Assembly: GCA_000438255.1 (NCBI GenBank)
Contig: FR901950.1
Span: forward strand, 1 to 9,969
Length of the DNA: 9,969 nt
Direction: 5' to 3'
DNA from: Clostridium sp. CAG:389
GTDB lineage: Bacteria > Bacillota > Clostridia > TANB77 > CAG-508
The number at the start of each line of letters is the position of its first letter. Positions within the stretch are counted from its first letter, which is position 1. The translations under genes were made by a program, and so were the position numbers. Of this stretch, positions 5,228 to 9,969 are shown one piece after another. The notes under the pieces are model-generated. The model had not been told where the DNA came from and did no database searches. It saw only the letters and a program-made list of their open reading frames with translations.

Positions 5228-6652
5228 TTGTTTAAAACAATCAGAAATGCATTAAAAACACCTGATGTAAGAAAAAGAATACTATATACACTATTATTAA
5301 TAGTAATATTCAGATTAGGATGTTATATTACAGTACCTGGTGTAAATAGTATAACATTAAATGAGGCAATGTCTTCAAATAATGGAGTAGCAGGATTAAT
5401 AGATATGATTTCAGGAGGAGCTTTCTCAAGATTCTCAGTTTTCGCAATGTCAATTAGTCCTTACATTACAGCCTCAATTGTCATCCAATTATTAGGAATG
5501 ATAATACCTTCTTTGGAAAAACTAACAAAAGAGGGTGGAGAAGAAGGAAGAAGAAAAATAAACAGATACACAAAAATATTAACATTAGTTTTAGCATTAG
5601 TTGAAGCTATTGGTGTATTTGTTTCTTACAAATCTTCTGGAATATTCGTAAATACAGAATTTTCAACAGCAGCTCTAGTTGTAATATCATTAGTAGCAGG
5701 AACATCAATATTAATGTGGCTTGGAGATGAAATAACAAATAAAGGAATTGGAAATGGAATTTCAATAATTATCTTTATTGGTATTATTTCAGGATTACCA
5801 AGATTTGCAACAACATTATGGAATTTAATATTCACAAGTAATGGATTTAACACAACAGGATTATTGATGTCATTAGGAATGTTAATTGGTGCTATAATAT
5901 TAGTAGCAGGAGTTGTATTTATACAACAAGCTGAAAGAAGAGTACCAGTACAATATTCTAAAAAAGTAGTTGGAAGAAAAATGGTAGGAGCACAAAATAC
6001 ACACATTCCATTGAAATTAGCAATGGCAGGTGTTATGCCTATAATATTTGCTTCATCATTCTTAACATTTCCAGCAATGATATTGCAAATATTTGTTAAA
6101 GATATAGCTACTCAAACTGGATTCTGGGCAGGAGTATATAAATTCTCAATAGCTACATCATCTTCAAGTGTAGGTATTGGATATAGTATAGCTAATGCAT
6201 TAGTATATTTAGTATTAATCATGGCATTTACATTTTTCTATACTTATGCAACATTCAATCCAGCAACATCAGCAGTACCATTAGGGTACACTATTGCAAA
6301 TGCAATTGTATATTTATTATTAATTGTTGGATTTACATTTTTCTATACTTATGCAACATTCAATCCAGCAGAAGTATCAAATAATATTAAACAAAATGGT
6401 GGATTTATACCAGGAATAAGAGCTGGAAAGCCAACAACAGATTATTTAACATCAATAATTTCAACATTAACATGGTTTGGTGGATTCTTCTTAGCAGTAA
6501 TAGCAATATTACCAATGCTTTTAAGATTTACAGGACTAAATGTTGCATTTGGTGGTACATCTATATTAATTGTTGTAGGTGTAGCTTTGGAAACTGTACA
6601 ACAATTAGAATCATTATTAGTAATGAGACACTATAAAGGATTCTTAGAATAA
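5228..6652 (+). CDS. secY: Preprotein translocase subunit SecY with duplicated TM8 segment
   Basis: SecY forms the protein-conducting channel of the Sec translocon in the cytoplasmic membrane. TM1 (about residues 18-34), the plug region, TM2-TM7, the C4 loop (Q-Q-A-E-R-R-V-P-V-Q-Y, then T-H-I-P-L-K at about 259-264) and TM9-TM10 are recognisable, as is the C5 loop with the conserved Arg at about R398 in G-G-F-I-P-G-I-R-A-G-K (Ala where Pro is usual). The protein is 474 residues, roughly 35 more than typical. The excess is a second copy of the TM8 segment: residues 318-346 and 353-381 are identical at 24 of 29 positions. Start: TTG abutting the rplO stop, with GAGGTGA upstream. The frame is intact, so this is not a frameshift; an assembly mix of strain variants is the main alternative to a true duplication. 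Confidence 0.96.
   Translation: MFKTIRNALKTPDVRKRILYTLLLIVIFRLGCYITVPGVNSITLNEAMSSNNGVAGLIDMISGGAFSRFSVFAMSISPYITASIVIQLLGMIIPSLEKLTKEGGEEGRRKINRYTKILTLVLALVEAIGVFVSYKSSGIFVNTEFSTAALVVISLVAGTSILMWLGDEITNKGIGNGISIIIFIGIISGLPRFATTLWNLIFTSNGFNTTGLLMSLGMLIGAIILVAGVVFIQQAERRVPVQYSKKVVGRKMVGAQNTHIPLKLAMAGVMPIIFASSFLTFPAMILQIFVKDIATQTGFWAGVYKFSIATSSSSVGIGYSIANALVYLVLIMAFTFFYTYATFNPATSAVPLGYTIANAIVYLLLIVGFTFFYTYATFNPAEVSNNIKQNGGFIPGIRAGKPTTDYLTSIISTLTWFGGFFLAVIAILPMLLRFTGLNVAFGGTSILIVVGVALETVQQLESLLVMRHYKGFLE
6179..6370 (+). repeat. In-frame tandem duplication within secY (TM8 segment)
   Basis: Positions 6179-6265 and 6284-6370 match at 75 of 87 bases with a 105-base offset. All 12 differences fall in the first 48 bases; the last 39 bases (13 codons) are identical. 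The five amino-acid differences (S/T, L/I, V/L, M/V, A/G) are conservative. The bases before each copy also share ACATCA (GCTACATCA before copy 1, GCAACATCA before copy 2), which suggests the duplicated unit is about 105-111 bases with ends at this short homology. Confidence 0.93.
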
Positions 6653-6707
6653 AAACAACTTTGTGGGGAGATATGCATCTTTGCATATCACCCTATAATG
6701 GTTTTTA
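6650..6707 (+). terminator. Probable intrinsic terminator after secY
   Basis: TTGTGGGG-A-GATATGCA (6661-6677) pairs with TGCATATC-A-CCCTATAA (6682-6698) around a TCTT loop: sixteen pairs, two of them G-T, with one A-A mismatch. TGG and then a run of five T (6702-6706) follow. The secY stop-proximal TAAAAAC (6650-6656) can pair with GTTTTTA (6701-6707), so it could work in both directions. The T-run is short and starts three bases after the stem, so termination may be partial. It would separate the spc transcript from adk-map. Confidence 0.6.
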
Positions 6708-6813
6708 TAATGTTTATTTGTATTATATATTTTACAAATTAGTACATAATATTAAAGAATAAATATTATAAAGATTATTATAATTAATAATCTATTATTA
6801 TAAAAAATATAAA
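6708..6813 (+). other. Extremely AT-rich spacer upstream of adk
   Basis: About 105 bases with almost no G or C lie between the secY terminator and repeat copy 2. I found no pair of -35 and -10 boxes at proper spacing: TATAAT-like hexamers occur (for example 6779-6784) without a matching -35. A promoter for adk-map is expected somewhere here if the terminator works, but the sequence does not single one out. Confidence 0.5.
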
Positions 6814-6880
6814 GATTTGGCAGACGAAATTTTTGAAAAAAATTTTGGATGACGATGAGCGAACGAAGTGAGCGAAAGGA
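6814..6880 (+). repeat. Dispersed repeat, copy 2 (upstream of adk)
   Basis: The first 49 bases match copy 1 (693-741) at 42 positions. The hairpin GAAATTTT (6826-6833), loop TGAAA, AAAATTTT (6839-6846) keeps all eight pairs (one G-T) although the arms differ from copy 1. The tail GATGAGCGAACGAAGTGAGC, then GAAAGGA, contains GAGCGAA twice (6858-6864 and 6870-6876) and ends in AAAGGAG, the adk ribosome-binding site, eight bases before the ATG. Copy 1 plus the rpsQ tail show the same order, so the element seems to be placed directly in front of a gene's translation start. Confidence 0.75.
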
Positions 6881-6889
6881 GAAAATTTA

Positions 6890-7552
6890 ATGATTATTAT
6901 TATGTTAGGAGCCCCTGGAACAGGAAAAGGAACAGTAGCCGGAATATTACAAGAAAAACTCGGAATAAAACAAGTATCAACAGGAGACATATTCAGAAAA
7001 AACATGAAAGAACAAACAGAGCTAGGAAAACTAGCAGAAAAATATATATCAAAAGGACAACTAGTACCAGATGACGTCACAATAAAAATAGTAGAAGACA
7101 GACTAAACGAACCAGATGTACAAGAAGGAATAATACTAGACGGATTCCCAAGAACAGTAAAACAAGCAGAAACACTAGACAAAATATTAGCCGAAAAAGG
7201 CAAAAAAGTTGACAAAGTAATCAATTTAACAACACCAGAGGAAGAAATAATAGAAAGAATCGTAAACAGAAGAGTATGTTCAAACCAAGAATGCAAAGCT
7301 GTTTATAATATAGTTCTAAATCCACCAAAAGTAGAAGGAATATGTGACAAATGTGGATCAGAATTAGTTAAGAGAAAAGATGACACAGAAGAAACTGTAA
7401 AAGCAAGATTACAAAGTTATTTTGAACAAACAAGTCCATTAGTAGATTACTATGAAAAACAAGGAAACTTAGAAACAGAAGTGGTAAGTAAAACAATAAA
7501 TAAATTTGGAAAAGATGTAGCAGAAGAAGTTGTAGCAGAATTTAAAAAATAA
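6890..7552 (+). CDS. adk: Adenylate kinase
   Basis: The enzyme interconverts ATP + AMP and 2 ADP in the cytoplasm. The 220-residue protein has the P-loop G-A-P-G-T-G-K-G-T (7-15), the AMP-site S-T-G-D-I-F-R (30-36), D-G-F-P-R-T (84-89) and a long LID domain. The LID holds cysteines C130, C135, C152 and C155, a probable structural zinc site of the Gram-positive type; its first pair is CxxxxC rather than the usual CxxC. ATG 6890 fits the family start (four residues before L-G-A-P-G) with AAAGGAG eight bases upstream. Leu codons between about 7020 and 7180 are mostly CTA, while the rest of the gene and its neighbours prefer TTA. The secY-adk-map order is standard for Bacillota. Confidence 0.97.
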   Translation: MIIIMLGAPGTGKGTVAGILQEKLGIKQVSTGDIFRKNMKEQTELGKLAEKYISKGQLVPDDVTIKIVEDRLNEPDVQEGIILDGFPRTVKQAETLDKILAEKGKKVDKVINLTTPEEEIIERIVNRRVCSNQECKAVYNIVLNPPKVEGICDKCGSELVKRKDDTEETVKARLQSYFEQTSPLVDYYEKQGNLETEVVSKTINKFGKDVAEEVVAEFKK

Positions 7553-7644
7553 AACAAGCAGAAAAATACGAAATTCAAGCATTAAAACAATAAAAGTTAA
7601 GTAATTAAAAATAAAAAAATGTAATAAAAAGGAGACGACCTAAA

Positions 7645-8421
7645 TTGGTAACAATAAAATCAAAAAGAGAAATTGAATTAATGAGAGAAGCTTGTAGAGT
7701 TGTAGCAGTAGTATATGATGAATTAGAAAAACATATAAAACCAGGAATTACAACATTAGAACTAGATCAAATTGCAGAAAGAACAATGAGAAATTTAGGA
7801 GCATTACCAGCAGAGAAAGGTTATGATCCAGGAATAAAGGGAGTTCCAAAATTCCCAGCATCAATATGTGTTTCAATAAATGATGAAGTTATACACGGAA
7901 TACCATCTAAATATAGAACATTAAAAGAAGGAGACATAGTAAGTATTGATACAGTAGCATTAAAAGATGGATTTAATGGAGATGCTGCAAGAACATTTAT
8001 TGTAGGAAAAACAAATAAAGAAAATCAAAGATTAGTAGACGTTACAAAACAAGCATTTTTTGAAGGGATAAAATATGCTAAAAAAGGAAATAGAATAGGG
8101 GACATATGTCATGCAATCGGAGAATATGTTCATTCACAAGGATATTCAGTAGTAAGAGAATTCCAAGGACATGGAATAGGAAGAGAAATGCATGAAGACC
8201 CAGGAATTCCTAACTACGGAAAAGCAGGAAGAGGAATAAGACTTGAACCAGGTATGACATTGGCAATAGAACCTATGGTAATTCAAGGAAAACCAAATAT
8301 TTTAGAACTAGAAGATGGATGGACAATTATAACAGAAGATGGAAGCATGGCAGCACACTATGAAAATACAATTTTAATTACAGAAAAAGAGCCAGAAATA
8401 TTGACAATACTAAAAAATTAA
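7645..8421 (+). CDS. map: Methionine aminopeptidase, type I
   Basis: Removes the initiator Met from new proteins whose second residue is small. The 258-residue protein shows the full set of dinuclear metal ligands expected from E. coli MetAP: D102, D113, H176, E209 and E240, with the substrate-binding histidines H84 and H183. The hallmark blocks are H-G-I-P, N-G-D-A-A-R-T-F, Q-G-H-G-I-G-R-E-M-H-E-D-P and A-I-E-P-M. It is slightly longer than usual because of a few extra residues before the S-I-C-V-S-I-N strand (about 61-71). The start codon is TTG with AAAAGGAGA upstream; no nearby ATG fits. Its last codons carry the -35 box of the downstream promoter. Confidence 0.97.
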   Translation: MVTIKSKREIELMREACRVVAVVYDELEKHIKPGITTLELDQIAERTMRNLGALPAEKGYDPGIKGVPKFPASICVSINDEVIHGIPSKYRTLKEGDIVSIDTVALKDGFNGDAARTFIVGKTNKENQRLVDVTKQAFFEGIKYAKKGNRIGDICHAIGEYVHSQGYSVVREFQGHGIGREMHEDPGIPNYGKAGRGIRLEPGMTLAIEPMVIQGKPNILELEDGWTIITEDGSMAAHYENTILITEKEPEILTILKN

Positions 8422-8429
8422 TGTATAAT
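8401..8429 (+). promoter_or_regulatory. Perfect consensus housekeeping promoter for infA-rpmJ-rpsM
   Basis: TTGACA (8401-8406), a 17-base spacer, and TATAAT (8424-8429) match the sigma-A/sigma-70 consensus in all twelve positions at the ideal distance. The -35 box lies in the last codons of map and the -10 box starts two bases after its stop codon. A start site near 8436 would give a leader of about 105 bases before infA. It would let infA and the alpha-type genes be transcribed independently of adk-map. Activity was not tested. Confidence 0.88.
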
Positions 8430-8450
8430 GTAATAGTTATTATATCAAAA

Positions 8451-8492
8451 TGGAAAAATTGTGGAAAAATTTCAAAATAAAGTTGGAAAAAT
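8451..8492 (+). repeat. Three phased TGGAAAAAT direct repeats
   Basis: TGGAAAAAT occurs at 8451-8459, 8462-8470 and 8484-8492. The starts are 11 and 22 bases apart, about one and two helical turns. They lie just downstream of the expected transcription start of the infA promoter. Such spacing fits a protein binding one DNA face, but A-rich repeats also arise by chance in this composition. No regulator is identified. Confidence 0.5.
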
Positions 8493-8543
8493 AACAATAA
8501 AAACCAGGAATAATAATAGATTGCTCTTATAGGAGGGGATATT

Positions 8544-8762
8544 TTGGCAAAGGAAGATGTTATAGAAGTAGAAGGAACAGTAGTAGAATCACTACCAAAT
8601 ACAAATTTTAAAGTTGAACTTGAAAATGGACATCAAATATTAGCTCATATTTCAGGAAAACTTAGAATGAATTATATAAAAATTCTACCAGGTGACAAAG
8701 TTAAAGTTGAACTTTCACCATATGACTTAACAAAAGGTCGTATAATTTGGAGAGCAAAATAA
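8544..8762 (+). CDS. infA: Translation initiation factor IF-1
   Basis: IF-1 is an S1-type OB-fold protein that blocks the ribosomal A site during initiation. The protein has exactly the usual 72 residues: MAKEDVIEVEGTVVESLPNT, then F-K-V-E-L-E-N-G-H-Q-I-L-A-H-I-S-G-K-L-R-M-N-Y-I-K-I-L-P-G-D-K-V and the C-terminal D-L-T-K-G-R-I-I-W-R. It starts with TTG, eight bases after AGGAGGGG. It is the first gene after the consensus promoter at 8401. The KOW-domain gene that often stands between map and infA in Clostridia is absent. Confidence 0.98.
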   Translation: MAKEDVIEVEGTVVESLPNTNFKVELENGHQILAHISGKLRMNYIKILPGDKVKVELSPYDLTKGRIIWRAK

Positions 8763-8822
8763 AATAAAAAATTAACCCAAATATATAAAACCAAAAGGTA
8801 AAAAAATAGGAGGTGCAAAAAC

Positions 8823-8936
8823 ATGAAAGTAAGACCATCAGTAAAGAAAATATGTGACAAATGCAAAGTAATAAAAAGAAAAGGTGTAATTAGAGTTATA
8901 TGCGAAAACCCTAAACACAAACAAAGACAAGGATAA
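8823..8936 (+). CDS. rpmJ: 50S ribosomal protein L36, zinc type
   Basis: A short reading frame of 37 residues, MKVRPSVKKICDKCKVIKRK and then G-V-I-R-V-I-C-E-N-P-K-H-K-Q-R-Q-G, is L36 at exactly the usual length. The zinc ligands C11, C14, C27 and H32 are all present. L36 binds 23S rRNA near the base of the L7/L12 stalk and is one of the last proteins to join. AGGAGGTG (8810-8817) lies five bases before the ATG. The order infA-rpmJ-rpsM is standard. Confidence 0.97.
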   Translation: MKVRPSVKKICDKCKVIKRKGVIRVICENPKHKQRQG

Positions 8937-8952
8937 AACAGTTAAAACAGTT

Positions 8953-9111
8953 TATAACACAAATAGGTAGCGGCTGTAAATATATATTTATAAAATATGT
9001 ATTAACATATCGATTTGTGTTTATATATATGTCTTGAAGATATCTAAAGACCCAAGAGCATGGGTGCATTTCACCTTTAGAAAAAATAAAGACAACGCAA
9101 CAAAATGTTGC
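8953..9111 (+). promoter_or_regulatory. Multi-helix leader upstream of rpsM (candidate ribosomal-protein leader)
   Basis: The 223-base rpmJ-rpsM gap contains several inverted repeats. An outer stem joins TATAACACAAAT (8953-8964) to ATTTGTGTTTATA (9013-9025) with one bulged T. It encloses ATATGT/ACATAT (8995-9000, 9005-9010) and the palindrome TAAATATATATTTA. A second domain pairs TCTAAAG (9043-9049) with CTTTAGA (9075-9081) and contains ACCCA/TGGGT (9050-9054, 9061-9065); GGTG (9063-9066) can instead pair with CACC (9072-9075). A third hairpin is GCAACA-AAA-TGTTGC (9097-9111). No T-run or clear promoter is seen. In proteobacteria S4 represses this operon through a pseudoknot at the same place; a similar role here is inference from position only. 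Confidence 0.5.
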
Positions 9112-9159
9112 AAATAATGTATTATAATTTTATAAAAAAATTTGGAGGTGCAAAATAAT

Positions 9160-9528
9160 ATGGCTCGTATAGCAGGAGTAGATCTACCTAAAGAAAAAAG
9201 AGTAGAAATAGGACTTACATATATTTATGGAATAGGATTAACAAGCTCTCAAAAAATTCTAGCAAAAGCTGGTATAAATCCAGACACTAGAGTAAAAGAC
9301 TTAACTGATGATCAAGTTAATGACATAAGAAAAGTTATTGACGAATCATACACAGTTGAAGGTGATTTAAGAAGAGAAGTTGCTTTAAACATAAAAAGAC
9401 TTACAGAAATTGGATGCTACAGAGGATTAAGACATAGAAAAGGTTTACCTGTAAGAGGACAAAGAACAAAAACTAATGCTAGAACAAGAAAAGGTCCTAG
9501 AAAGTTAGTTAGTAAAAGCAAAAAATAA
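9160..9528 (+). CDS. rpsM: 30S ribosomal protein S13
   Basis: S13 sits in the 30S head, touches P-site tRNA and forms bridges to the 50S subunit (L5 side). From ATG 9160 the protein is 122 residues: MARIAGVDLPKEKRVEIGLT, Y-I-Y-G-I-G (helix-two-turn-helix region), and the C-terminal C-Y-R-G-L-R-H-R-K-G-L-P-V-R-G-Q-R-T-K-T-N-A-R-T-R-K-G-P, which is diagnostic. A TTG at 9142 in the same frame would add six atypical residues and overlaps the ribosome-binding site GGAGGTG (9144-9150), so it is rejected. It opens the alpha-type cluster. Confidence 0.98.
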   Translation: MARIAGVDLPKEKRVEIGLTYIYGIGLTSSQKILAKAGINPDTRVKDLTDDQVNDIRKVIDESYTVEGDLRREVALNIKRLTEIGCYRGLRHRKGLPVRGQRTKTNARTRKGPRKLVSKSKK

Positions 9529-9603
9529 TTAAAATCGATTTTTATCAATTTTTGAAAATATTAAATAAAACCTTATTATCAATGAAGGAGGGAATTTTAG
9601 AAA

Positions 9604-9969
9604 ATGGCTAATAATAAAACAACAAGAAAACCAGTAGCTAGAAGAAATAGAAAAAACATCGAAAAAGGTGCAGCACATATTCATTCTAGTTTTAATAATA
9701 CAATAGTAACAATAACAGATACACAAGGAAATGCAATTTCTTGGGGAAGCGCTGGAGAATTAGGATTCAAAGGTTCAAGAAAAAGCACACCATTCGCTGC
9801 AGGACAAGTTGCTGAAACAGCAGCAAAAGCAGCTATGGAACATGGATTAAAAACAGTAGAAGTATTCGTTAAAGGACCAGGAGCTGGAAGAGAAGCAGCT
9901 ATAAGAGCACTTCAAACAGCAGGTTTAGAAATAAGCGCAATTAAAGACGTAACACCAATACCACACAAT
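9604..9969 (+). CDS. rpsK: 30S ribosomal protein S11 (cut by window end)
   Basis: S11 lines the 30S platform and contacts the mRNA path near the E site. The 122 codons present begin MANNKTTRKPVARRNRKNIE and include G-A-A-H-I-H-S-S-F-N-N-T-I-V-T-I-T-D, L-G-F-K-G-S-R-K-S-T-P-F-A-A and V-K-G-P-G-A-G-R-E-A-A-I-R-A-L. The sequence stops at P-I-P-H-N, just before the expected G-C-R-P-P-K-R-R-R-V ending, so about eight residues are missing. AAGGAGGGA lies upstream of ATG 9604. rpsD, rpoA and rplQ would be expected next. Confidence 0.97.
   Translation, partial: MANNKTTRKPVARRNRKNIEKGAAHIHSSFNNTIVTITDTQGNAISWGSAGELGFKGSRKSTPFAAGQVAETAAKAAMEHGLKTVEVFVKGPGAGREAAIRALQTAGLEISAIKDVTPIPHN

Noticed and set aside
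5626..6006. 126-residue minus-strand frame inside secY
   Set aside because: It is a shadow of the SecY frame with no family resemblance and no start signal.
6694..6699. Perfect TATAAT hexamer after secY as a promoter -10 box
   Set aside because: No -35-like hexamer lies 16-18 bases upstream and the bases are part of the terminator stem's 3' arm and its flank, which explains them better.
7209..7214. TTGACA inside adk as a promoter -35 box
   Set aside because: The hexamer 17 bases downstream is ACACCA, with no TATAAT-like alternative at 16 or 18 bases; it is just codons for part of V-D-K.
9535..9560. Palindrome AAAATCGATTTT and neighbouring T-runs after rpsM as a terminator
   Set aside because: The stem has no loop as a short perfect palindrome and is AT-rich, and rpsK follows closely in the same operon.
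1..9969. CRISPR arrays, tRNA or rRNA genes, transposase genes
   Set aside because: No regularly spaced repeats, no cloverleaf or rRNA signature, and no transposase frame were seen on either strand.

Overview
The window is a stretch of the conserved ribosomal-protein superoperon (S10 tail, spc, and start of the alpha cluster) from a very AT-rich bacterium. Gene order, codon use (AGA, GGA, ACA and TTA/ATA dominate), strong GGAGG ribosome-binding sites, a zinc-type 61-residue S14, a zinc-ribbon L24 and a 37-residue zinc L36 all point to a low-GC Bacillota, most likely Clostridia-like and perhaps an uncultured host-associated lineage (inference). UGA is not read as Trp in any gene here. All genes are on the + strand.

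Layout: 1-60 is the end of rpsC (S3). 60-5227 carries rplP, rpmC, rpsQ, rplN, rplX, rplE, rpsZ, rpsH, rplF, rplR, rpsE and rplO. The usual rpmD (L30) between rpsE and rplO is absent. secY (5228-6652) abuts rplO and is followed by a terminator-like hairpin. adk and map follow after an AT-rich gap. A perfect consensus sigma-A type promoter overlaps the end of map and should drive infA, rpmJ, rpsM and rpsK (the last cut by the window end). The genes together make 30S and 50S ribosomal proteins, the core translocon subunit SecY, adenylate kinase, the N-terminal methionine-removing aminopeptidase and initiation factor IF-1, i.e. a translation and export module.

The coding content is ordinary except for SecY. 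It is 474 residues long because the segment corresponding to transmembrane helix 8 occurs twice in tandem (about 35 residues each), which raises a topology paradox for the essential cytoplasmic loop that follows. The other notable material lies in the spacers, which in this operon are usually short. They hold: (i) a dispersed repeat found before rpsQ and before adk, with a compensatory base-pair change in its hairpin and a tail that supplies the ribosome-binding site; (ii) a 128-nt rod-like imperfect hairpin filling the rplF-rplR gap and ending beside the rplR ribosome-binding site; (iii) a long hairpin where rpmD would be, before rplO; (iv) three 11-nt-phased TGGAAAAAT repeats just below the infA promoter; (v) a multi-helix leader before rpsM, the position of the S4-controlled leader in proteobacteria. 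None was folded or searched by computer; pairings were worked out by eye.
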